64,000 nt of DNA from Saprospiraceae bacterium. GTDB taxonomy: Bacteria > Bacteroidota > Bacteroidia > Chitinophagales > Saprospiraceae. The position numbers and the translations under genes are program-made. Location of the stretch: the NCBI GenBank assembly GCA_016711125.1, contig JADJTQ010000002.1:1054001-1118000 (forward strand). Reading direction: 5' to 3'. Below, in pieces: positions 36,831 to 46,834 of this stretch; within the stretch, counting starts at the first letter, position 1; each line of letters starts with the position of its first letter. The notes under the pieces are model-generated. The model saw only the letters and a program-made list of their open reading frames with translations. It searched no databases and was not told the origin of the DNA.

Positions 36831-39174
36831 ATGGAAAGAAGGAAGTTACTATCCTATTTAGGACTTAGCGGGGCACTCCCTCTCTCAGCAGTGATCGCAT
36901 CAGAAGCCAATAAAAAGCAAGGAAACCAAATTATTCATTGCGCAAACATTTCAGAATTAAAGAGCGCAGATCTATCGCAAGGTGATCTTGTGAAGACCAT
37001 GGGTTATCACGTTGCCGATGATGGAGGAGGAGCTACCTATCGGATCGAATCCAGTGCAATGGTCGATTCAAAGCAGATCGACGCGGTGACTCATATTCTC
37101 CTTTCCAACGGTCTGGTTGCGGTGCTTTTAAAACCGAAGGTCGTAAATTATCAAATGTTCGGTGCCAGGGGTGATGGTATCGCAGATGACGGAAAGGCAA
37201 TTTTTACCGCTCATGCCTATGCTAATCGTAATAACCTACCAGTTCATAACTTATCCGGAGAATATTGGATCAAAGATACCCGAGGTATTGAGATTGAGAC
37301 ATCGGTAAGCTGGGGTAACACCGTATTCCATATTGACGAAAAATTTAATACCAGTGTGTCGGTCTTTCATATAAAAAGTAAGGCAGACGGGCAGGAAATT
37401 TTTACGGACAAAACCGAGCGAAGTACCCTCCTAGAGGAGATAAGACCGGGAGCACAGATCATTCCCGCATTGGCTCCCTACGTAAATCAACTATTGCATT
37501 TTAAAGACGATATTGACCGGATTGGATTTAGAGCCGGAGAACGTTACAATAGTACAGGACGACCAAAGGAAGAGTTGCTTTATATAGAACTGGAAGGCAA
37601 GGTGCTGGGAGATATCGCCTGGCCTTTCAAACCTACCGTCGTGATTACTGCGTACCCCACAGAGATGAGCTATCTTACGTTAGATGGTGGCACTTTTCTC
37701 CTGTCGGGCGACGATCCCGCTGTGCAAGATTCGTTGTATTCGCAGTGCGGCATTCTGGTCTCCCGGAGCAGGACCAAAATCATGAACCAATGGGTAGGTC
37801 TGGAAACCAGTGGTGATCAAACAATGCGACCACGCAGCGGCTTTTATTATTTCCAGCTTGCTTATGATGTCGAGCTCGATAATGTACGATTGGTGCCGAG
37901 AGAAAAAGACAGGGTGGGAGTTGACCGGGATGTACCAGAAGGCACTTATGGCATTGGCGGCAATCGGGTGCTAAATCTGCGATTAAAAAACATGACCGCT
38001 GAGGGTACTGCAATCCACTGGGGGTGATGGGCACCAACATGATGAAGAATATTTATGTTGAGCAATGTCAAATAAACCGTTTTGATGTGCATTTTCATTT
38101 GTGGAACCTCACAATCAAAGATTCCAATATAGGCAACAAGGGCATCACCATTACCGGAGGCGGGAAGCTTCTGATCGAAAATACCCGATGTCAGCGTAAT
38201 GATTTTTTGAATTTCAGAAGGGATTACGGCGCCAAGTGGGATGGAGAAATTATTATGCGCAATTGCACGTTGCAGCCGTCTTCCACAGGAAGGGTGGCAC
38301 TGATGAATTTTACAGCCGATGATTTTCACTACGGATATCCGATCGGCATTGCCCACGCTATACAGGTGGAAGACCTGTTAATCGATTACAGCCACGCCAC
38401 TGAGAATATCGCACCTTGTTGGCTATTTAGAACATCTGATTTTTCCAAAACTACCGAAGGTGATCGATTATTCTTTCCAGGATATATCAATCTGAAAAAT
38501 ATACGTGTAAAGGTCGTGACCGGGGCGTACGAATTATGAAGTTAGTCGATGCCGAAAATTACGTTCTTCAAAAAGAGGGTCGCTACGATGGATCACTTTT
38601 ACAAGGCAATTGCAACATAGTCATGGAGCAGGTAGACCTTGAGCATATCACAACCGCCTCGGAGGAGGGCGATGATGCTCATTTCATGGCAGTAAGGTCA
38701 GGCAATATTATTAATAATAATTATGACGGGCACGCTCCCCACATCAGGTTGATAGTGCGAAACTGTGAAGCTTTCTCCACCATCATTTCGGGACTTCGAG
38801 TCGATTTGCTTTTAGAAAGCTGCCAGGTAAACCAAGTTCAATTTCAGGCAGAAGATGGGCTCGAGGGAGGCGTTAGGTTTTCTAATTGCGGTCTCGTGCC
38901 GGTGGTTCTTAACGATGAGAAAAAGCCTTTCACAATAGTTACGCAATTAGGCACTTCCTTTATTAACTGTACCATACATGCGCCTCAGAAAAATGGTAAA
39001 TACGATTATAAATTGTTGACACTAATAGATTTCCTGCTCGTAAACGGCGACATAAAATATAATCATATTAATAGTCGGTTAAGTAAAGGATGGCATGCCT
39101 ATCATAAATCGCAAGGAATCACTTTGGATCCGGCATTTCGAGATCGATTAATGCTGAGTACGGATGACTCATAG
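36831..39174 (+). CDS. pectate-lyase-superfamily beta-helix protein with Tat-like signal (one or two frameshifts)
   Basis: Three overlapping frames appear to make one protein of about 780 residues. The N-terminus MERRKLLSYLGLSGALPLS resembles a twin-arginine signal. Residues near 110 have FGARGDGIADDGKAIFTAH, the FGAkgDGvtDDt motif of pectate-lyase superfamily proteins and phage-tail-like polysaccharide hydrolases. The rest shows beta-helix turns (NIYVEQCQINRFDVHFHL, GVRFSNCGL). The first break is in the G run at 38020-38024; one more G joins WGVMGTNMMKN. The second is an ATGA overlap at 38536-38539, so two coupled genes cannot be excluded there. Substrate unknown. Confidence 0.7.
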
Positions 39175-39310
39175 ATCGAAAAATGCAATAAAAATGATTC
39201 GGCCCATTATGTTTTAGGATTTCAAAAAATCATCCACGAACCCTGACAAAAACAAAAGATCCGCTATTTTGGCAAGTTGATGAAAAAAACAATTTGTAAA
39301 TAAAATAGGA

Positions 39311-39687
39311 ATGAGTATGAAATTAGGTGCCTTTTCGGTGAGTCTCAGTGTCAAAGACCTGATGACTTCAAAAAGTTTTTATGAAAATCTGGGGTTTAAG
39401 GTATTTGCAGGCGATATAGAAAAACATTATCTGATAATGAAAAATGAAAATGCGCTTATCGGTTTGTTTCAAGGAATGTTTGAGCAAAATATTTTAACCT
39501 TTAATCCAGGCTGGGATGAAAGTGCCAATCAGGTAGAAATATTTGATGACGTGCGGAAAATTCAGGCAAATCTTAAAAAACAGGGCATTAAATTAGATAG
39601 GGAAGTAGATGAAAAACTTCGGGCCCAGTAAGTGTGGTGATGCTGGACCCTGACGGAAATGCTATATTAATTGATCAGCACGTCTAA
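39311..39687 (+). CDS. VOC (glyoxalase/bleomycin-resistance) family protein, frameshift near 39610
   Basis: About 125 residues after correction. The start SVSLSVKDLMTSKSFYENLGFKV is the usual first beta-alpha-beta module, with YLIMKNENALIGLFQGMF next. The tail SVVMLDPDGNAILIDQH is in another frame, and one extra A in the A run at 39609-39613 would join it. The family covers metal-dependent lyases, isomerases and resistance proteins, and a specific activity cannot be given. A degenerate second copy of the tail lies at 40160-40245. Confidence 0.75.
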
Positions 39688-40406
39688 TATTCAGGGCCTA
39701 GAGCTGCTTAAAAAAGAGGCGCGGCATCGAATTTCAAATGCCGCACCATAACCCCAAAAAACCAAATCTTTAGCAGTTTCGAAAAACTGTTGTAATCGTA
39801 GATTGTGGGGACCAGAATCATTTCTTTACTTGGCCCCAAGCTTCATATTAGAGACTCTGGATTCGCTTTTTGGTCACATTTAATTGAGAAATTAGTTTCA
39901 TGTCCATGGAAAACCACTATTTCAAGTTTTTATTCCACCAGAAGATCACACCTAACCTGTCGACCCGCCAAAGCCACTAAGGTGACGGAGCGGCGCTAGA
40001 CAGGTCTTCCTCTCTCTCTCAACAGGAGAGAGCAGGGATTCGGCAAGCTCAGCCCGACTCAACATTCTGCGGCTTTGAAAGAAAGATAAATTGAACAAAT
40101 CAACCCACTATAACTACGCAAGAACCATAACCTTTTGAGAGTGACCTTCCAAGTATGGCACAGACCAAAAAGAATCAAACCCAGGAAGTGTGGTGATGTT
40201 AAATCCGGACTGAAGTACCGTATTCAGGATTAGCATGTCTGCCTAATTATTGGAGCGTTCGGGAATCCAAGAACGGAGGGATTGCAAAAACCCGCTCCCG
40301 GATCACACAATAATCTCAATGTCGATCGGGATGGTAGAGGTTTAGCGATTCTTATAGAAAATCAAGATCGGTAATCTGGTCCGCTCCGGGATCGGTAAAC
40401 TTGCTA
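39688..40406. other. gene-poor region with decayed sequence
   Basis: About 720 bases without a credible gene. It contains a dyad ACCTGTC at 39954-39960 with GACAGGT near 39999-40005 and a CT-rich tract (CTTCCTCTCTCTCTCAAC) near 40005-40022. It also holds a remnant of a VOC gene tail. It looks like decayed coding or insertion DNA. Confidence 0.45.
40160..40245 (+). pseudogene. remnant of a VOC-family gene tail
   Basis: Bases 40188-40240 align with the 3' end of the VOC gene at 39636-39685 (GTGTGGTGATG shared exactly, then scattered identity). Translated, it reads GSVVMLNPD, then TGA where GGA (Gly) is expected, then STVF, parallel to SVVMLDPDGNAIL. The upstream part of the gene is not recognisable. 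It is probably a fossil duplicate. Confidence 0.45.
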
Positions 40407-40940
40407 TTATTTACCCCCTTCATCAAGTGGCTTGACCAAGACTCTGCCGCTCAGATAAAGCTTCACCTCCGGATTTTCAGGATCATTAGTGGCAACCCGG
40501 ATCGTGGCTTTTTGTGCGCCCTGCTTACCGACACTATTGTACTTCACCCCAATAAAACCCTGTTCACCTGGGGCAATTGGTAGTTGTGAATACGTGGGTG
40601 TGGTACAGCCACAGGAGACTTTTACCCCTTTGATTTCGAGATCCCGGGTACCTTCATTGGTAAAACTAAATTGATGATCAACTTTATCCGCATGGTAGAT
40701 TTCACCAAAATTAAAACGCACTTTTTCGAAGACAATTCTGGGTGCGTTGCTTTGCTCGCTTTTGCCGGCCGGTTGATCAGATATCAATTTCGTTTGACCA
40801 TTCGATCCAAATGAACCAGGAGCCGCTGGAATTTCAAGTACGGGCTCGATATCAGGTCTTGGTTGCGTGGTTTCTACTTTTGAAGTTTGTTTATCAGTGC
40901 AGGATATCAGGATTAAGCATAAAAAGGGTAGCCATTTCAT
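40407..40940 (-). CDS. DUF1573 domain lipoprotein
   Basis: 177 residues. Lipobox LILISC with Cys14, then a disordered acidic/Pro-rich linker. The domain from about residue 68 (VRFNFGEIYHADKVDHQFSF, VSCGCTTPTYS, IAPGEQGFIGVKYNSVGKQG, ATNDPENPEVKLYLSG) is DUF1573, an Ig-like fold related to the ASPM/SPD-2/Hydin group. The CGC in VSCGCTTP is conserved in the family. Function is unknown. It lies 21 bases downstream of no clear partner and is transcribed with the same polarity as the LamG gene upstream. Confidence 0.82.
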   Translation of the reverse strand: MKWLPFLCLILISCTDKQTSKVETTQPRPDIEPVLEIPAAPGSFGSNGQTKLISDQPAGKSEQSNAPRIVFEKVRFNFGEIYHADKVDHQFSFTNEGTRDLEIKGVKVSCGCTTPTYSQLPIAPGEQGFIGVKYNSVGKQGAQKATIRVATNDPENPEVKLYLSGRVLVKPLDEGGK

Positions 40941-40961
40941 AATGATACATTTAAGCTATGA

Positions 40962-42169
40962 TTATCGCAGCAACATTACACTACCGGTTTTTACCTGGTC
41001 TTTACCCTGGCAGGTATATTTTACCTTGTAAAGAAAAATTCCAGGATTAAGATCCGATCCATTGTATGTGCCATCCCAACTATCATTCACGTTATCGGTT
41101 GCAAAAACACGGTTGCCCAGGCGATCAAAGATTTCAAAAGCTTGCAATACTTCCAGCGCAAATGGATTGCTGATGAAAAAGCGGTCATTTCGGCCGTCAT
41201 TATTTGGTGTAAAAGCATTGGGCATTGGTACCTGACCACACTCAATATCATCCGGATCAACTACCATCACAAATACGGTATCCGATGCAGTACAGCTTCC
41301 ATATTGATACATCGCAGTAAACACCTGGTTGACCGGGGGCTGGGCTGTAGTGGTTGCTGAATTTGGAGTGTTGACTAATCCGGCAGGTCCCCACACAATG
41401 GATTGGGCGCAACTGGGGCCGGCAACAGGGTGGCAGTCCCACCTTGATATATGGTGGTGTCGTTTGAGATAATCTGGTCGGGTGATAAATAGAGGTCTTT
41501 AATTTCTTCATCATCCAGTATGCGGTTATAGACTCGCATTTCATCGATGAACCCTTTAAATTGTCGATCAGTTGATCCAATACAAGGGCTGTTGGCAATA
41601 TGGATCGGAGAGCTGTTGGAGATATCTAAAAAATTAGCGACCGTTTGGCTGGCAATCAGTACGCTATTAATGTAGATCCGATGTACTAGTTTATCTTTGA
41701 CAATCACCAGATTTACCCAGCAAAGCGACGGATCAATTTTCTGATTAAAAGTTGTGCGTACATCAGCAGACTCGGCAATGTCGACCCCAAGAGTGTGGGA
41801 GGCTGGTGTGTATCTGACAGAAAATGAATGATCAAAATTGCAAGCGCTGCGCTTCGATAGGATATCATGTGTGCCTGAGGCATCATCAATCCTAAAATAA
41901 AAGCTTAAAGTAAATCTTGATGCCCTAAAATAGGTCTCTACATTGCCGGTTATTGCTGCATAGTCATCGACACCATCCAGATAGAGCGCGTTGCCCAGTA
42001 CACCACAACCGCATTCCGGCGCGCCAAATACAATACCATCAGAGTTATTCAAGCTTACGTCTTTTGCGTCACAGTTTTCAAAGGGATAATAGGCCACCAA
42101 GCCGTTTTGTGGTTGGCACCAACTGAGTATTGATATTAAAAATAAATTGAATAGATAAAAATACCTCAT
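40962..42169 (-). CDS. LamG-domain secreted protein with T9SS type B sorting domain (frameshift near 41416)
   Basis: About 402 residues after correction. The signal peptide RYFYLFNLFLISILSWCQ is followed by a concanavalin-like LamG domain (QNGLVAYYPFENC, GNALYLDGVDDYAAI, FTLSFYFRID, GFIDEMRVYNRILDDEEI). The C-terminal region has PNAFTPNNDGRNDRFFI and FDRLGNRVFAT, the gliding-motility sorting domain, ending GSVMLLR. The frame changes in the GGCC stretch near 41413-41422, where PSCAQSIVWGPAGLV continues the protein. It is predicted to bind carbohydrates or another surface ligand after T9SS export. Confidence 0.8.
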
Positions 42170-42177
42170 AGCGCTAT

Positions 42178-42498
42178 TTATGCATCCTTCATGCCAAAAA
42201 GTCCTCCTAAACCAGGTGGTATCATTTCGTTGATCATTTTTTGGGCTTCCGCAGCTTCCATCTCTGCGGCCAGCTCCATGGCCTGATTGATAGCAATCAC
42301 CAGCAAGTCTTCCAACTTATCACGATCGGTCAGGTCGATTTTAGCTTCATCCAGAGAGATGTCCAATACTTCCCGGTTGCCATTGACTTTTACTCTGATA
42401 GCTCCTCCTTCGATTTCAGCTTCCAGGGTTTCGTGGGCCAGACGTGCTTTCATCTCATCCTTCTGTCCCTGTAGCTTCCCAAATATTTTGTCAAACAT
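42178..42498 (-). CDS. YbaB/EbfC-family nucleoid-associated protein
   Basis: 106 residues, small and helical with a central beta hairpin. EAEIEGGAIRVKVNGNREVLDISLD and DLLVIAINQAMELAAEMEAAE match YbaB/EbfC, and the C-terminus PPGLGGLFG is usual for the family. It forms tweezers-like dimers that bind DNA in other bacteria. It lies 8 bases upstream of the LamG-protein gene on the same strand, a weak operon hint. It is not next to dnaX or recR as in proteobacteria. Confidence 0.88.
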   Translation of the reverse strand: MFDKIFGKLQGQKDEMKARLAHETLEAEIEGGAIRVKVNGNREVLDISLDEAKIDLTDRDKLEDLLVIAINQAMELAAEMEAAEAQKMINEMIPPGLGGLFGMKDA

Positions 42499-42584
42499 AT
42501 ATTTATTTCAAATTGGTCTTTTAAAACGAAGCTATTAATTGAATTGTTTTGGGCCTTCCTTCAAAGTATGAAAATTACTAACCA

Positions 42585-43565
42585 CTATAATATGCCAAAT
42601 GAGTGGTTGAAAAAAAAGAGATACAATAGCAGTAACAGATATCCTTCCCACTTGGTGATGCGACCTCCGATAGATATCGTGGCAAATAAAACCGTGCAAG
42701 CCACCATAAACGGTAGATAAAATGAAATCGTTTCGTCTGATATCACGAGCTCTCCAAAAAATGAGGGTATACTGATCACCGCATAGGTGTTAAAAATATT
42801 GGAACCTAAGATGTTACCTACTGCAATACCCGATTTCCCCTTGAGCGCAGCAGTAATGCTCACGGCTACTTCCGGTAGCGAAGTACCAAATGCCACCAAT
42901 GTTTGAGCCAAAATCGTAGCCTGAATCTCAAAATCTACTGCTAATTGAGTGATAGCATTCACGGTAAAGTCTGCACCATATTTCACAAATACACCTCCCA
43001 GAGCAAGCAATAACAAGTCTCTCCAGGTAGCCTTTGGACGTACCGCATCACTTCGTTTGGTTCCGGTCAGCATGTTTAGTAAAAAAAACGCTAAAGCAAA
43101 CAGAAAAATGACTGCTTCAAAAGTGCTGATATGTTGATCTGCCATACAAAAATAAAGCAGAAGTGCAGAACCAATCAGCATCGTCAGATCAATGTCCATA
43201 ATATCGTAGTCCATCTTTACTACCCTGCCCACAGTGGCCACTAATCCTAAGACCAATAGTATATTGGTGATGTTCGAGCCAATGACTACCCCGGCTACGA
43301 TCTCCGAATTGTCATTTAGCACTGCTGAGATTGACGATGCAAGCTCTGGCAAGGAGGTGCCAAAGGCCACAATAGTCACTCCAATGATGAAGGGTGAGAC
43401 GCCCAGTGACAAACCAATCCGCTCGGCTGAGTCAACAAACCAATCTGAGCCTTTTATCAAAACGAAGAGGCTGCCTCCCAGAACCAAAAAGCTGAGCAAT
43501 AATCCTGACACAAAAGATACTTTAGGCGTCGGCAAAAGTAAAGATAATAACTGGATTGAAGACAA
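42585..43565 (-). CDS. calcium/sodium antiporter (CaCA family, YrbG-like)
   Basis: 326 residues with about ten membrane helices and two inverted repeats. The ion-binding alpha motifs are AFGTSLPELASSISAVL in the first half and AFGTSLPEVAVSITAAL in the second, each with the key Glu. GSNITNILLVLG and GSNIFNTYAV follow them. It should exchange Na+ or H+ against Ca2+ across the inner membrane. The N-terminal start is uncertain by about 20 residues, since a GTG or ATG further in would still keep all helices. Confidence 0.9.
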   Translation of the reverse strand: MSSIQLLSLLLPTPKVSFVSGLLLSFLVLGGSLFVLIKGSDWFVDSAERIGLSLGVSPFIIGVTIVAFGTSLPELASSISAVLNDNSEIVAGVVIGSNITNILLVLGLVATVGRVVKMDYDIMDIDLTMLIGSALLLYFCMADQHISTFEAVIFLFALAFFLLNMLTGTKRSDAVRPKATWRDLLLLALGGVFVKYGADFTVNAITQLAVDFEIQATILAQTLVAFGTSLPEVAVSITAALKGKSGIAVGNILGSNIFNTYAVISIPSFFGELVISDETISFYLPFMVACTVLFATISIGGRITKWEGYLLLLLYLFFFNHSFGIL

Positions 43566-43698
43566 GTCGGCCAGGTCAAGAGGTCTCCATCAATCGATAT
43601 AAACTGACCCAGGCTAATCACTAATCTCGATAATTAAATTTTTTAGGAATATTTAAAAGTGCCGATCTAAGCATTCACTATCTGTAACCAAACTTATA

Positions 43699-43706
43699 TA
43701 CATTTG
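43699..43706 (+). promoter_or_regulatory. -7 element TACATTTG before tatC
   Basis: An exact TAnnTTTG match only 4 bases before the tatC ATG, so the message would be nearly leaderless. The -33 half is not obvious. Confidence 0.4.
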
Positions 43707-43710
43707 TCTC

Positions 43711-44538
43711 ATGGCAGAAAAAAAGACTGAAATCGTGAAACATGAACCTCATGCCGAAATGACGTTTCTGGAGCATCTTGAGGTACTTCGATGGCACATT
43801 ATCCGATCGCTGGTCGCCATCGCTTTGTTTGGCATCGTTATGTTTCTTAGTAATGAGTTTATTTTCGACAGGATTCTTTTTGGGCCAAAATATGCCGATT
43901 TTCCCACCTATGGTTGGTTTTGCCCTTTTGTCGAGCGCATGTGCGATGCGCCGGTCTTTAGTGTGCAAACAATAACGATCGAAGAGAAATTTATGACACA
44001 TCTCAAGGTGTCGATTATTTTGGGTATCGTAGTTGCTTTTCCATACATAATATGGGAAATATGGAGTTTTGTAAAACCAGGCTTGTATGCTAAGGAACGA
44101 AATGCGGCAAGAGGCATTGTCTGGATTTGCTCGTTTCTCTTTCTTTTGGGGATATCCTTTGGGTACTACATCATAACCCCTTTTGCGCTCAAATTTCTGA
44201 CCGGTTGGGAAGTGGCAACCGACACGATAGTTTCAACGCCAACGCTCACTTCCTACGTCAGTAGTATTACCTTCTATACATTGCCGTCGGGTATTGTATT
44301 TGAAATGCCTATTGTGGTCTATTTTCTGACTAAGATTGGCTTGATGAGTCCGGAGTTTATGCGCCAATACCGGCGAATGGCCATTGTCATTATTTTGATC
44401 GTGGCGGGTATTATCACCCCTCCGGATGTCTTGAGTCAATTTCTGGTTGGTATACCTTTATTTATCTTATATGAAGTAAGTATCATTATCTCCAAGCGAG
44501 TGATTGCTCAACAGGAAAAAGAGGAGGCTGCCGGTTAA
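43711..44538 (+). CDS. tatC: Sec-independent protein translocase TatC
   Basis: 275 residues with six membrane helices. The conserved N-terminal cytoplasmic motif TFLEHLEVLRWHIIRSL and Pro/Glu sites (FPYIIWEIWSFVKPGLYAKE) are present. The GVEMP-like stretch is IVFEMPIVVYFL. TatC receives twin-arginine precursors. A Tat-like signal occurs in this window on the beta-helix protein at 36831. No tatA is adjacent. A small membrane-protein gene follows after four bases. Confidence 0.93.
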   Translation: MAEKKTEIVKHEPHAEMTFLEHLEVLRWHIIRSLVAIALFGIVMFLSNEFIFDRILFGPKYADFPTYGWFCPFVERMCDAPVFSVQTITIEEKFMTHLKVSIILGIVVAFPYIIWEIWSFVKPGLYAKERNAARGIVWICSFLFLLGISFGYYIITPFALKFLTGWEVATDTIVSTPTLTSYVSSITFYTLPSGIVFEMPIVVYFLTKIGLMSPEFMRQYRRMAIVIILIVAGIITPPDVLSQFLVGIPLFILYEVSIIISKRVIAQQEKEEAAG

Positions 44539-44542
44539 AGGG

Positions 44543-45010
44543 ATGAGACGGATTTCATCATCGGCTTCATTATTCTTAAAGATTTTTTTACCAACATTCT
44601 GGCTGGTATTTTTTGGCATTTTCACATTTGCGGTGTTGATCTCGGGTGCTTCAAACGCCCCCATATTTGGTGGCTGGGTGTTCAAAGCCGGTGTCCTGGG
44701 TTTTTTTATAATTGGGGCACTGATTCTCTATTTTACCCTGATGCAATTGAAAAGAGTTGAATTCGATCTTCATCACCTCTATATCACCAGCTATTTTAAA
44801 ACTGTCAGATATCCATTGGAAGACATGGATTTTATCGCAGAGACCAATCTGGGCGTGGCCCATCTCGGGCACATCTATCTGAAGGCAGCCGGCATTTTCG
44901 GACGTCGAATTACTTTTTTACAAAGCAGGCAAAAATTTGAAGATTTTATAAAGGCAGATCCCGGAATGGCTTCCTATTTGAAATCGAATAATCCCCAGGG
45001 AAGGTCCTGA
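44543..45010 (+). CDS. small predicted membrane protein
   Basis: 155 residues from ATG 44543. An in-frame TTG at 44504 would overlap tatC by 35 bases. Two hydrophobic helices (PTFWLVFFGIFTFAVLI and GVLGFFIIGALILYFTLM) are followed by a soluble domain with a PH-like beta pattern (VEFDLHHLYITSYFKTVRYP, FIAETNLGVAHLGHIYL). I do not recognise a family. It follows tatC by four bases and may be co-transcribed. Confidence 0.7.
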   Translation: MRRISSSASLFLKIFLPTFWLVFFGIFTFAVLISGASNAPIFGGWVFKAGVLGFFIIGALILYFTLMQLKRVEFDLHHLYITSYFKTVRYPLEDMDFIAETNLGVAHLGHIYLKAAGIFGRRITFLQSRQKFEDFIKADPGMASYLKSNNPQGRS

Positions 45011-45140
45011 ATTAAAAAAAAAGAGGGATTTAACTATTCTTTGCTTATAGGAATGGATAAATCTCAATCTCTAAGAGTATTTCAAAAAAAATATTCCGTT
45101 TGGTCCTTGAGCTAATTGCTCAAGTCAGATTTCCAGAAGT

Positions 45141-46695
45141 TTACTTTGTAGTTAAACTGATTATTGGACAAATCATTTCCTCCATCGAAATGCCACCATG
45201 CTGGAAGGTATTTCTGAAGTAATTATTGTAATAATTATAATTATTCGGATAGAGAAAATATTTATCGTCTTTGGCAAAAATATAGGATGAGCTTACGTTT
45301 GGTCGGGGCAGTCCTACTTCTTCGGGGTCTCTGACTTCAAAGACATCTTTTGGCTCGTATCTTAAATTTCTTCCCAGTTTATATCGAAGATTGGTAGTGG
45401 TCTCGCGGTCACCCACTACTTTAGATGGTTGTTTAACCCGAATGGTGCCGTGATCTGTGGTTACCAGCAGAGTGATATCTTTTTGCGAAATCTTTTGCAA
45501 TGCAGTCCACAATGGAGAATGAATAAACCACGAATTCGTCAGGGATCTATAGGCTCTTTCATCTCCAGCCAGTTCCTTCAAGACCTCCATCTCAGTTCGT
45601 GCATGAGAAAGCATGTCGATAAAATTGTAAACAATAACCGTGATGTCGTTATGAAGATAGTTGAGTATCTGATCCTCAAGCTGTTGACCATGACTCACAT
45701 TTGTGACTTTGATATAGTCCATCCTTACTTCGTCACGTACCAGTCTTTTTAATTGGGCTTGGAACAATTCTTTTCAAAGAGATTTTTTGCCTCCATCATC
45801 CGTATCGTTTTTCCAGTAGGATGGATAGTGCTTTTCGATATCACTGGGCAGCATTCCGGCAAAAATTGAATTTCTGCTGTATTGGGTTGAAGTGGGTAGA
45901 ATACTGAAGTAAAAATCTTCACTGTTTACTCTGAAATTATTGATTAATGTACGTTCAATAATTTTCCACTGATCAAAGCGCAAATTATCAAGCACGACTA
46001 AAAAAATTGGTTTTTTAGCTTGTAGATGGGGTAATACCTTTTTCCTAACTAATTGATGTGATAAAATGGGGCTATCTTCTTTTTCTTTAATCCAATCGGT
46101 GTAATTTCGGATCACATATTTTGAAAATTCCGCATTGGCCTCGCTTTTTTGCATGCTTAAGATGTCCGACATTTGTTCGGTGCGCGAATCATCAAGTTTT
46201 ATCTCCCAATTAATGATCTTACGATATACATTGGTCCAGTCATTAAATGTCAGACCGCTGTTAATTTCCATGAAAATTTGCCTGAATTCCACCTGGTAGT
46301 CAGAAGTTGTTTTTTCGCGGATAAGCCGTTTGTTGTCGATTAATTTTTTAAGTGTCAATAAAATTTGATTAGGATTGACCGGTTTTATTAAATAGTCATC
46401 GATCTGTGATCCAATGGCCTCTTCCATCACGGTCTCGGCTTCATTTTTGGTGATCATTACGATCGGGAGATTGGCATTATTTTCTTTTAATTTTGCAAGG
46501 GTCTCTAAGCCGGACATCCCGGGCATAGATTCGTCGAGAAATACGATGTCAATGTCTTTCTGCTGCTCGTATTCTTCAAGAGCGTCGTAGCCATTTGATA
46601 CGGTTACGACCTCATAGCCCTTTTTCTAAAAATAGTAATTGAGGTTTGAGTAAATCTATCTCATCATCGGCCCACAATATTTTGATTTTATCCAT
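45141..46695 (-). CDS. porX: PorX-type response regulator with PglZ domain (two frameshift zones)
   Basis: About 518 residues after correction, starting MDKIKILWADDEID at 46695. The receiver domain has the acidic pair DDE, the phospho-acceptor DIVFLDESMPG and Lys in VMITKNEAE. A helical linker leads to a PglZ alkaline-phosphatase-like domain (IFLVVLDNLRFDQWKI, NSIFAGMLPSD, ITLLVTTDHGTIRV). PorX regulates T9SS genes and binds cyclic oligonucleotides in characterised homologues. Breaks: an extra G in the run 46618-46620, and compensating shifts at about 45770 and 45783-45788. The three T9SS-sorted proteins in this window make the role coherent. Confidence 0.9.
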
Positions 46696-46834
46696 GCGAT
46701 AGGGTAACTTTTTTATTGGTTTTCTTAAATCTTGTTTCGAGAAATTAATTAGCGAGGTAAATGAATTTGACAGATTCTTCCCATTTTTACCTTTCTGAAA
46801 ACGCAGGGCTTTCTGATTCTAGTACTCACACCTC

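Noticed and set aside
39805..39999. 64-codon frame in the gene-poor stretch
   Set aside because: Short, no motif, and it runs through the dyad and CT-rich tract.
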